NCBI GenBank assembly: GCA_037903475.1
Contig: JBAJFG010000111.1
Location: 3,534,001 to 3,598,000 of the forward strand
Origin: Ancylostoma caninum
Taxonomy: Eukaryota; Nematoda; Chromadorea; Rhabditida; Ancylostomatidae
Length of the DNA stretch: 64,000 nucleotides
Reading direction: 5' to 3'
Both the position numbers and the translations under genes were made by a program. Below, one piece after another: positions 44,201-56,200 of the stretch (the first letter of the stretch is position 1; the number at the start of each line of letters is the position of its first letter). Below the pieces are notes generated by a model, which did not search any database, was not told the origin of the DNA, and worked only from the letters and a program-made list of their open reading frames with translations.

Positions 44201-47200
44201 GTGGTCGAGAATAAAGGATATAAGAATCTTGGCGAATACAGCTATAAAAAAACATCTCGATTGTTTGTAAGAATAATGCCAAGATTTAAAGAAACTCGGA
44301 CTTGGGATCTGTTGAAAAATGTATGCACCGTTTGAACTTCAATTAATCCAACAAAAATAAGAACAAACGTGAACTTTTCTGCCACGATACATCTAAGGGT
44401 TAAAGGCATTTAAAGTACTGATAGTGGTAACAATGCATTTCTGTGTCTGCATCTTAGGATTTATTGACGAACACGCATCGGCTGTGAAACACGCGACTGT
44501 GGAAATTACAAACACTCGCAACATCAAATACCCTTCCCTGGCTTGCAGTGGCGGATGCAAAAAGTGGGCGGGAAGGGGGAGGTGGCGTGCGAAAAAAAGT
44601 GGCGTCTCCGCCGCTTTAGGGACCCGGACGGAAAGTGAAAACAATAAAAATACTAATTCAAATAATGGATAATTCATGAAATTCAAATAATGATAAAAAT
44701 AAACAAATAAAAGTAAACTTACACATTATTTTTATTTATTTTATGTCGTGGTTTCCAAAACTTGGCGCTCCCTCCTCAAAGCCTAAATCCCGCGTCCAAA
44801 GCCAACAGAATGCCTGATAGCGCGCGCGTGGATACGTTCACAATAGCCATTACAGTAAATAATGTAAACATCTTGAAAGTGTACCACTGGAAGGCATGTA
44901 CGCCTCACCCAATGAAAAAGATTCCGAGCAATGCTTTATGTAGTATGGTGGAATACGATTGTCATTTCAATGTTGTTTGAGCTTCGAGGGATTCAGTGCT
45001 GCCCGAGAGGCAAATCGGATGTCGGATGAGGTCTATCGGATGAGCGTCGTTCGTCTGATGACAAATCATGCATAGCTCACTTCTGGTTGATGAATTTTAT
45101 CGACATATGCGCCAGAACACCTCACCCAGAGAGATTCTGTCCGCGTTCACTCCTGCCACAAGACTTCTATACACAATGCGTTCTCGGTTTCGCATTTGAG
45201 AAATTCGGATCTCATTTGATTATAGACCTATGTGAGCGAATCGTAATTGTTTTGAGCGACGAAGAATCAATGCAAATTAGCTGCAGTTGGAAGTTGTTGC
45301 CACGCAAATATATACAGTCGTGGGACAGCAACACGAGGATGAGAGTGAATATACAGAAAGACTAATAAACTGGCGATGAACTCATGGAAATCTAGAATCC
45401 ATATCTCAGACATGGAATGAGCTGTCAGAACGACACCTAAGAAGATGATAATGCACAATGTTCCCCTCCTTACTGTTAGCCTAACTATGCTCCTCTAGGA
45501 AATGCTAGCTAAAAAGGTAGTGTTTTCAGGAACATTTGCGTTTCTCCTTTAAAGCACTCTTTTGAAATGAGGCAACGTTTTCCTATACTCTTGATATAAT
45601 TGCGCATTTCACCATTATAACACTAATACAGAGTTTTCACTGCAGGGACGAACAATTATTGCCAACAGGATTTAGAAACTGCGAAAAACATGCTAAATTC
45701 AAAGATGAAGCATGCACTTTGGTTGTGGATTTTTCTACAGTCAGTGCTCCTAACAGGAAATGTGGACTCATGGGGTAGACTGGAGGCTTTTAGTATTCCT
45801 TTGAAATGTTAGAATGGAATTGTTATGCAAATTTCATAGATTGCTTCAAAGAAGCACCCATAGAGCAGTTGTTTGCAGTAGTTGTTATAAAGTGCATATT
45901 CAGTAGTTCCTTTCTCCTTCGATCTTATGAGATTGCGTCGAAAGTTCTAGGACAAACTGACAATATTTTTTCATTCATCTTACAATTTTTAAAAGATTTT
46001 TGTTAATCATTTGAAGTATGCCCCATTGGCATTAGCATGCATGGTCTTCTGCCAACGTTCAGGCAGGTTCTACTAGGTTGGTGCATAATTAATGCGACTT
46101 TTTTCGCTACTTCTTTTCTTGATGAAAAATGAAGCTTTTCGAATGGTTTTTTCATGGAAACAATCTCTCTCCACTTGCTAAAGGTGTTATCGAAAACCGC
46201 ATCCTCATCCACCATAATATGCTCCATCACTTCGGGAAAAGTTGGAATGCGGCGCAGTCATTCCACGATCCCAGCGAGCCTTTCGAATATGGACCAATGA
46301 GGAAGACCAGGTCGATAGACTGTTCATATTCGTAAGGCACTAATTTCACGGATGAAGAAAGAAGAGGTTGGCCATCAAATTCCAAGCACCAGGAATTTTG
46401 GGCAGCCTGGAAGAAGATGGAAGCTTGACTACGAGAATGCTGTCTGAACTCTTCAATGTGGACCATTCGACCATGGTACTTCCTCTCAAAAGGCTCAGTA
46501 AAGCATGGAGATTGGCCAAGTGGGTCAGCGCGAACTTTCAGACGGGAACAATGGTTAATTTCCACCGATGTTCTGTAGCAAAACGAGCGGGCTTCATTTC
46601 TGAGGAATCCCTTCAATCGAGCCTCCTTCCCTTGCACAGCTGGCAAGAGTTCCTGGTCGTCAACATTTGATCGTAGAGCTCTTCCTTCTTCATCCGTAGG
46701 ATTGAGCCTTCCTACCTGAACTACTCAAAAATTTGTCTGGGCTTTGCTGATTTTTCTTCAGCCAAAATCTCGTTGAGATCGTGGGATGACTGTGTAGCAT
46801 TCCACGCTTTACCGAAGTGGTAGAGCATGAGATGGTAAGTGTGGATACGATTTTTTGATAGCACCGTTACTGAGTGAAAGAAGAGGATTATTTACATGAA
46901 AAAATATGAACTCATATGAAAAAACCGTTCAGGAAGCGTTTATTTTTAACGATAAAAGGAGCCGCGAAAAAAGCCGCATTAACTATGCACCAACCTAATA
47001 GATGCCCTTCCTCTAGAATGCTGGGGACTGGTCCTCAAAGAACTGCTCGAGTGTGTTTTTGATGTCGTCGCGGGTTTGGAAGTCTTGACCATCCAGATGA
47101 CGTTGGAGATGGGAAAAAGGTGATAAAGCGAAGGAGCCAGGTATGGGGAATACGATGGGTGCGCTAAAATGGTCCTGCCGAACTTCATCACTTCAGTCTT

Positions 47201-50200
47201 GGTCGCTCTTGCAATGTGTGGCTGAGCTTGAGGCGGTGAGCTCACACTTCAATTTCGAATTGTGAGTTCGCCTGCAGGTGTGGTTCTTGTTTCGTTCTAG
47301 TATTAGAGCACCATATTTGGAGAACTATTATATTTTTGCGCCAATAATGCTTACATTACCTATCCCGAAATTCCCCGTAAGCTTGGAATTGGCCGTCACT
47401 GGTCACGCCGTTGTTAACTGACAATTTCAGTAGATTTACTACCATCCCTGCTTTCTTCGCTTCGCGGTAGTTGCACTGCACCCGACTTGTTGTCGACGAA
47501 GCCATGGTATGTACAGGCGCTTCTTCTCCCGAACTGTCGACTTAACTTCGTCTGTCCAAAGCCGAGGTTGCTTGTCGATCTTTCTTCGACGCGATTTAGT
47601 CGCACCAAGTTCAAACCGCGCTGCTTCTACGACCGCTCGTCGTGTATTCCGCCAAGTTTCCTCAACACTCGTCACTGCCGGTAGTTGAATGCGGGATATG
47701 ACCACACCCTCCTTCCCTTTCAGTTTCCACCACTTGATTTCAAGTGGTCCGCATCTCTCCTCGTACTTCTTCGGTGGAGTAATTTTCAACGTACAAATCA
47801 GCGGTCGATGCTGTGTTCGCTGTCGTCCCGTGTGGCACCACGTTCACGTCCGGAACTAGCTTTCGGTCCTAAGGACGTAGTCGATCTGTGACTTCGTATT
47901 GTCGCTGTAGAAAGAAGCAAGATAGGATATATGTTTTCGAGACCATGTATCCGTTATGACGAGCTTGTGAGACTTGACTTATTCGAGAATTGTTCACCGT
48001 CTTCGTTACTGTTCCGTAGCCGAACCCACCATGACAAATGTAGTCGCTTTTCTTCGCTCCCACATGACCATTAAGGTCTCCCTCGACGACAATAGTATCC
48101 TTCCTGGGTACCTCTGCGGTTTTCTCGTCAAGCAACGCTCAGAAGTCGTCCTTGATTCTCTCAGGGCAACCAGTTTGCGGCGTCCGCAATTCAACAGTGG
48201 CGGTGACAATTTTCATAAACCGATCCTCGAAACGATGGGGGTTCTGCTATTAGGTCTCGGTAGCTTTCTGGGACTATGACTCCGACGCCACTTCTGGTGC
48301 CGGCATTGCCATGGTAAACGAGTTTGTAACCACATCTTACATCTTTCGACTTATTACCTGACCATCTCCTCTCCTGAACCACACATACATACATGTATGT
48401 CAATTTTTGGTCGTTCCAATAAGGTTGCTACTTCGCACGAACGACCTCAGAACCGACGTTCAAAGTCGCAGCGCAATTCTTGGCACGTTGTGATCCTTAA
48501 CTATTCGCCTGCTTGTCCCCGATGCCGCTGTTTGCGATGGATCGAGGGCCATATAGAGGCCCCGCATATTTTTTCCACACTTACCGGGCGCCACGTGTGG
48601 GCGTCGATTCCTGCGTACATAGGTTTCTTCTCGGGCACGATTGACGTCATATCCATACGTTTTGACATGGGTCTTCCTCGAACGGTCTGTCACCACGGCC
48701 TGTCGACGGCATTCGACTGTTAAGGGAAAGGGTTCCCTCCCCTCTGACGAAGAAATTGCTTGTTAGAGGCGTCCCTAGATTGCCTTCATGCGCTTCCCAT
48801 CAGCCGTTAAAATGCGAGATTTTGACCAAATCCGGACTGTGGAATACCACCACATATAAAGCATTTGCAAGGGGGGGGGGGCGGATTTTTTGATCTCCAC
48901 ATTCTAGGGCATCCCTAGGTCATTGTTCTAGTTTTCTTGACAGTGCCCTACTTTTCCTGGCTCCTCTCCTAAAAGGGAGAAGCCGGGAGGTCACCATCAC
49001 TGTCGACGCTCCGGCCACTGTTCAAATCCCGCAGAGCTCTCCAAGTAGCAAACCACAGGACCATGACCATATAGCAGTAGCGGATGAGCACGCTGACACC
49101 CACGGCTCAGAAAGAGAACTTTTCTGAAAGTTGAAAAATCCGTTCTATAATTGAAGATCGTCCAACATTGAAATAAAAAAGATTGGCTTTGTTTCTATAG
49201 CAAAATGGGCAAAATGTGTACTATTCGAAGCAAATCTTCCTCTGTTCCTAGAAACCGAGCCTATATGAAAGCTTGAATATAGCGCACGCGAAGGGGCACT
49301 GCGCCGACTCTCTTGTGTATGTCTGAATTTTTTCACAAATCAAGCGCCCGATTTTGAGAAATTTTCAAACCTTTGTGGTGAGTTCAACATGTCCAAAAGA
49401 AGAATCAATTTGTTTTCCCTTGCAGAAATGATTATAGGGTCAAGGGAAGGTTTTGGGTTTACCTAAGAATAGGTGTCCAAAATTGAAAAGAAGAGTTTTC
49501 TTGAGTTGATTCTCACTCAGGCTTCCATTTTAGGTGGCATCTGTAAGTGCTTTCAAGGAGTAGTTTTCCTCCTCAGTCGTGCAATTACTTCTGCTCTCAG
49601 AAGCCTTCTATATACTGCCTAGAAAACTGTTCTCAAATCTGAAAAAAGGTGGATGTTCAGGAATCTCTCTGAATTTCACCTTAGATGACATCTTCGCACA
49701 TGATTTAAATTTTTTTCTTTTTCTTCTTCTTTTCGAAAATTCTCCGCAGAAGTTCAAGAGAAAATGTTGTGCTAATACTTATTTACCATGAGCGAAAACG
49801 GTATTTGGCAGAAATATGCATCTATCACAATAAAATAGGTTATCACAAAGATTTTCAGAATCTACTGAACAAGCAGTGTCACTAACCCAGAAACAAGTGC
49901 ACAGAGTATATCATGTCCGCCACTGTCGAACTAAGTAGTCCATCCCCTAGGTCTACCCGCGTGGCAGGGCAAGCGCATGGCAGCTTTTGGGCCGCGGTAA
50001 CCTTCCCCCTCCACCAATCCACCTCCCGATGTCATGCCATGTACATAGTCTCGCTACAAATCGCTTGGGATCGTTCGTAAGAAGGGAGTCCATGGCTAGA
50101 AAATAACAACTGATTTATCGACTATGCCGGTTTTATTGAATTTTCGCTATTGTTATCCAGGGACTGGCGAGAACATGCCTAAGGGGTTCCTCAAAACGCT

Positions 50201-53200
50201 GAATAACGTTGTCGATTTATTGACTTCATCGATTTTTCCAGTTCTTCTCAGGGGTCCGTGAAGACATCCCCACTAGGATTTTCCAATACGGTGAATGTGA
50301 ATATGGCATGCATTTTGGACCTAGAAGCCTCCCCATTGATTTGTCGATTCCATTGATTTTTCGAGGATATGTCTGCTGGAGTTTCTCAAGGCGCTGAACA
50401 CGGACATAACAGCAATTTTGTACATGAGTGTACCGGTTTATTGATTTTATTTGTTTTTCAACAATTCTGCTAATGGGTCGGTGAGGGCACGTCAATTGAG
50501 GATGCCCCTTACGCGGAATACTAATATGCAAGGCATCCTGCACCCAGATATCCGTTTATCGATCTATCGATTTCATTTATTTTTTGCTGGTTGGTCAAAA
50601 GATCAGTGAAGACAGATTCACTGGGGCTTTTTAACACTCTGAGCACGAATAAGGCAACAATTTTGCACGATTGTGTCAGTTCAGTGGTTTCATTCATTCT
50701 CTTCCCCTTTTCTGCACAGGTACGGGCAAGAGCGTGCCCATTGGGCAGCCGAACAAGCTTAACAGCTAAACGCAAATATTATATGCTCTTTGAATGAATT
50801 TATGAGCAGTGGAAATTGTACTGATCACCATGAAATAGCCGGGGTAGTGAAATATCCGAGTGGAGCTAGGTTTGCCGTCCGTCCAGTTGGTCTTATAACT
50901 GCGGTCAACTTAGTGGAGCCTAGCAGCTGAATTGTACTTATACATTCCCCCTGGGTCGGCACGTTTTGATGTGTCCATTAACTATCCATTAGAAGCGATT
51001 AAAGAGATATCCCATGCGGAAGAATTGGTTCGTGCTCCATCAGCGAGGTCGCGCACTTCACGACCTCCTAATTTTGGACAAACACGAGATAAAGGCATGT
51101 AAAAAAGGTATTGGCAAGCAGTATGCGTGTTTTTTCAGGACGACCTGGATGAACAGCATCAATGTTCGCATCGTGAAGTAGTTGAGGTGTCGAATACAGT
51201 ATCAGACTTGTTAACGCATCGAAAAGATTCAGGATCATTCCTGAAGGTCGAGTTAACTCCAGTTTTAAGGTTATTTAATGTATCTCTCTATGACTGTTTT
51301 TCAGAGTTATTATCTTCTCACTTATGCGTGCTCAGCCGAGGGCCAAGAAATCCTTACCAAGCACAGAGACTGTCTCAAATCCGTAGGTTTCGAGCTTATT
51401 ATATCTGTGTTTAGTCCTCGTCTCATGCATTCCGACAAGCTAGACAGTTGGGAAAGACAGTTGAATTTGGAATCTCAAGATTGCAATGTTGTGTCTCTCG
51501 CGTCGTTCTCGCTTTGCTAGATGTTGCGCCTGTCATGTCACTGACCCTTGAAGTCAGTGTGTCGAGCAGATGTGGAGGTGTAACACAACTACGCACCTGC
51601 ACGTACATAATGCTCGCAGTTTGAGCAGTTTTCCTTTACTTACAGGAGAAGATTGGAGAGATGACGCTATCAGCCGGAACATACCTCAGTGAGAAGTTTC
51701 TAGAACACGATGATGATGAGGAAGCTTGCACGAATGTATGGATTTGACCTCATTTTCAATGACATCCAATAGGCACATGCTGTTTATTGTTGGAATCTAC
51801 ATGTTTCAGTTGAATCTAAAACTGCAAGAATACATCCGAGCAATGAGTAACTTATGCAGTAAACATGAAGCTGCGCAACTCATGTGCAAATCTCTAACAA
51901 ATATGTTCAAGGTGAGCTCAATTATTCATTCAAGTGACCTTTGTCACCGTTTATATCTATTTGGTAATAACCGCCGAGGCTTGGAAATGTCCCAGTACCA
52001 CTATTGCAGTGTTACTATTACAAAAACTTCATGTTCAGGAAAGAAAGTGCAACCATCTACTGGAGTCACCCCTACTGAGGGTGATTGGGTTCACCCAGTG
52101 TGGAAGGTTTGGATGAGCAATCCCACTTTACCGGGCTTATTCCAATTATATATCCTTGGCGGTTATTTCTAGATGGGTCTGAGCTCAAATCAGTTTAGAC
52201 ACCTCCGTAGAGGAACTCAAAAAAGCCAATCTTGGTGCTTGGGGTTGCCTGGAGATCAGTCTCACCAGTGACAACTTCTGCAGCACGATTACTAGGATGT
52301 TTGAAGTGGCAGTAAACGAAGGATTACCAACTAGTTATACAATTTTTGTTGGATTATCCGAGCAAAACTGTTCTTTAACAGCAAGTGTTCCTATACTTTT
52401 GATACAAGGAATTCCCGACTTTTTCAATTTAAAAAATTATAAAAATACGATGAATTGTTATTAATTGAATTATTAATTGAAACTAAGTATATCATGGTTT
52501 CTTGAACCGCTGTATCAAGTGGGCAAAGAATCGGGCCGATGAGAAAAATGCAGGCTTTGTTATGGACAAAAATTAGGATCTCTCTATACTTTTGACATAG
52601 ACTGTAGAGCAAGTCCTTGTGAAAATTCGTCTCTGAACTCTACGGACTGCGAGTACAGAACAAGTTACATTCTCCAGCCCAAAATCGACCTCTGTGAAGC
52701 AGACATTCACTTCTGCGCTATCCCTTCAACATAATGGCTGCCACTTAGACGTTGTTAACATCCCCAGCAGCTTGAGTTGCACTTTTTCCACTGTCGTTGT
52801 GGAACAGCTGGAGGAGTCCGAAACGTATGCTCTTGTCGAATGGGAGGATCGCATATCATGCGACAGAAAACGAGAAGTAGCAGGAATTGGGGAAATTCCA
52901 AAAAAATGTCCACCATGCGAGCCAGAAAAAAAATGTGGACCTTGTTTAATCATCTGCCAGGCCAAGCGAAAAACGACCGTCCTGCTGCAACACGATCAAA
53001 ATCCCCACAACAGCAGGTTGCGTGTCGGTAGTACATTCAGTCCGCTGCTTGGCCGTTATTTTCGACACATGAGCAATTAATCTTTTATGGATAGTAGAAT
53101 GGACAGTCATGACAGTGAATATGTTCGCGGTGGAAAAATACTTAAGTAAACCTTCGAGTAACTTGTGCTTCACTGCTTCTCATCTGCTACTGATATATCA

Positions 53201-56200
53201 TCGGTTGCGCAAAAGAACAAAGGTTTTATCACTTCTCATCCTCTGATAACACTGATTGTAGGTTTTATCACTGTCTCATCCTCTGACAACCCTGATTGTA
53301 GGAACGCTCAAAAAATCTGCTTATCCACTTCGTTTTGTTCATTCTTTATTCGCTTCACTCTTCAAAGATTTAGCGTGGATGTAACGCTCTCTATATAAGT
53401 TTTTAAACAGATCTTCTCATATTCTGGGAAAGGTTTTGATACAAATAGTTTTTCGTCTATAACCTTTTTCCAAGATGGGATAGCGCTACCGCAGTTCAAA
53501 TTTTTGTATTTTTCCGCAGCTAAACATATTGCACCTGTTCACTCGAATTCCTCACTATTAAGACAAGTTTCCACAAGAACCGCAGCAGAAATCCGAAAGA
53601 ATTCACCGGTGACCTGTGATCCTTCCGAACGCTGCTGCGGTGCTTCTGAATAGTTGCTGCGGTCCTCCCTTCCGAAAGTTTGTCTGAGTATTTCGTTCAA
53701 TACAATTACAATTGCAATTATTTATTCCTTGTCGCACAGACACAAGTGATCTGTTCTTAGTTTTTCGTGCCAAGAATCTTGAAGGACCGACGAGATTGAG
53801 CAGATCCGTCTATCTTCCAGCCACATCGTTGCTCCTTACTCCATTAAATCGAGTGAAGTCGTTTAGCCATTCTGATCTACGACAAAAGACTGACCTTTCT
53901 TCATGTGGAATCCAATCAATTGCGGCTCAAGCCGATGCTGTTTCGCACAACCACAACCGATCCGTTTTTCGTGGCATACGGTTCACGCCAGCCAACGGCG
54001 TGTTGGACCGGGCTTCTTTCTCCAAGGTGTAGTACGGTGAGCGCGACTGAGACCCGATCGCTCATGAGAAATGCTTTAGTAGGAACTAAAAACTAAATTG
54101 TTCGATACGAATAAATATAAATGAATAGTCCTTTTTAGCAAAGTTTTTTGACTGAAAGGGGTTGAAATTTAGCATTTGGTTATGTTGATGTTCGCAAACA
54201 TGTCTCTGGTCAGTCCTGCAAGCTTGTTTGAATCCTTTATAATGCAGAGCAAAAATCCAAATCTCCGTTTCCACTATGGACACTACTGCATCCATAGCAG
54301 CTACTGCAATATCTATACTGTTAGGGAGGGCTAGAAATCACAGTATATAGACAGTGTGAGCGATTATGGTGTAGCCGATCTTCATCAGATAAAATGGTAA
54401 AAAAACTGGTTAAAAAATTTAACTTAGAAATCTGAACAAATAGAGCGATATCTGTCTCGACCAGAGCAACATACATAACACCAGAAAATACAAAATTCGA
54501 ACTAGCTGGCGCTATCTTAACGGAACTTATGACAGAAAAACTATTTTCTGCAATACTTTTAACGGCGGCTGTATATCACATCTGCTGCAGCCTGTTTTAA
54601 AACAATGGGCGAATATTGTACGGGATGACAGCCATACATTGGTATTCGGATTTTTGTTTCGTATATTCGAATAACCGAATATTTCAGTTTTTCGAATTAT
54701 TCGAATATTCGAATGGTCGACAATTTCAAATTTTCGAATTGTTCGAATACCCGAATAAAGAAAATTTCGAATTATTCGAATAAATGAGTGCCATTGCTTC
54801 AGAAGTGGTTTTGCGATGCATTAATTTGCAGAAAATAGGTAAAACAGTCTTGTCATATGCGAAGCAATAGAAATACACTTTTCAAATCAACACTTCTGGT
54901 GGTATACGTTTAAAGCGAAGTCCCATCTCATTTTCGTGTCTATCTAAAAGTTGGGATGGAGAATAAGTTGCTGCGGTTTTTCATAAGCATACAAACCACT
55001 ATTTCCCATGAACAATGTCAATCGCACTAAATGGGTTGCGAAGCTTCTTACCTCTTCTATCAATGCTGGCAGGAAAAGGGCAGCTTCTCACCTCCATCTC
55101 TACGAAAAATTGCGTTGTTTGGGACGACTCATTTTGCAGCCTGCCACCACAACTCTTGGATCACAGTTTATGAAATGAGTAGGTAACTAAACAAAGTAGG
55201 ATGTATATGCCTGCATCAGACCTGTAGAGTCGGCAATGGTAAAAATCCTCCACATTCGAGTATCTTGCTCGTCGTTTAGGTGAATATTGCGCAGAGAAAT
55301 TGAGCATAGCGAATGTGAACGACCACCTCATATCGGGCATTTTAGAGTTTCTCAAGGAACGCATTAGATAGACCTGGATATTGTCAAGAGTTAGCACAAG
55401 TAGTGACTTCATCCTACGTTTCAAGCAACTGTAGCAGATAATCTCCTCCATGTCTGCCGGGCTGGGCTTCCAGAACGAGAAGCAACTTCAAAGCGAAATT
55501 TGCCCTGTCGAAGGCGGGTATACCATTTCTGTGCTGTCCTTCCAATAGTAAAGCTTCTTCTGCAGATGTTATCGATATCTCTAGCCACTTGAACCACATT
55601 TGATCCACCATTGAAGTCGAACGGCAGCCGATTGCGGGGAGGTTCAGTCTTGTCTAATTGGAATGTCACATTTCATGCAGTAGATAACAGGGAGAAGCGA
55701 CAATTGAGAGACACAGTTGGGTTGCCGGTAAAGAGCACATCAACACATAAAAAAGATCTATGAGGCAAATTAAGCGATGTTCAAATCACCATGAAAAAAC
55801 AAATTGAAAAAACCGCACGAACTTATTTCCCAACCCAACATCTAAAGTATCAACAGATTCTTAGTTTTCTTGACACGCTGTTCACAGAATGTTTTAAGGG
55901 GCTTTCTGACCCGTCTTTCAGGACGGTGTCTGCAACACTCTGCTGGACAATGCTCTTACCCCATCTTTAGTTTTTGTTCCGTCGTGCTTCTCGCGCCATT
56001 ACGCCCTCTTCTCTGGGATCACGAATTAAGACAAGCAAGTAAATCTGCTACTCTTCAAAAAAAAAGTGGCAAAGAATGTCATTATGGACTGCTCCAGATT
56101 GGTGTTAATGGGATATCATGCACCTGTGGCGGACGCAAGAAAACGCCCCCCCCCCTCCTCCGAGAATGGGTCACCGTTTTTTGGAATCGCTTTGCAAAAT

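Larger units (their letters stand above)
43860..44254. repeat. Second Penelope-type inverted terminal-repeat pair
   Basis: Arms about 43860-43931 and 44179-44254 are complementary over TTCGCCAAGATTCTTATATC, CTCGACCACTGCTAACGTTTCGGCGATGTCG and flanks. The spacer has a TATAAAAG box at 43973-43980. The layout (inverted arms with a GCCGAAACG motif around a TATA-containing spacer) repeats that at 5421-6070, with different sequence. Confidence 0.55.
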
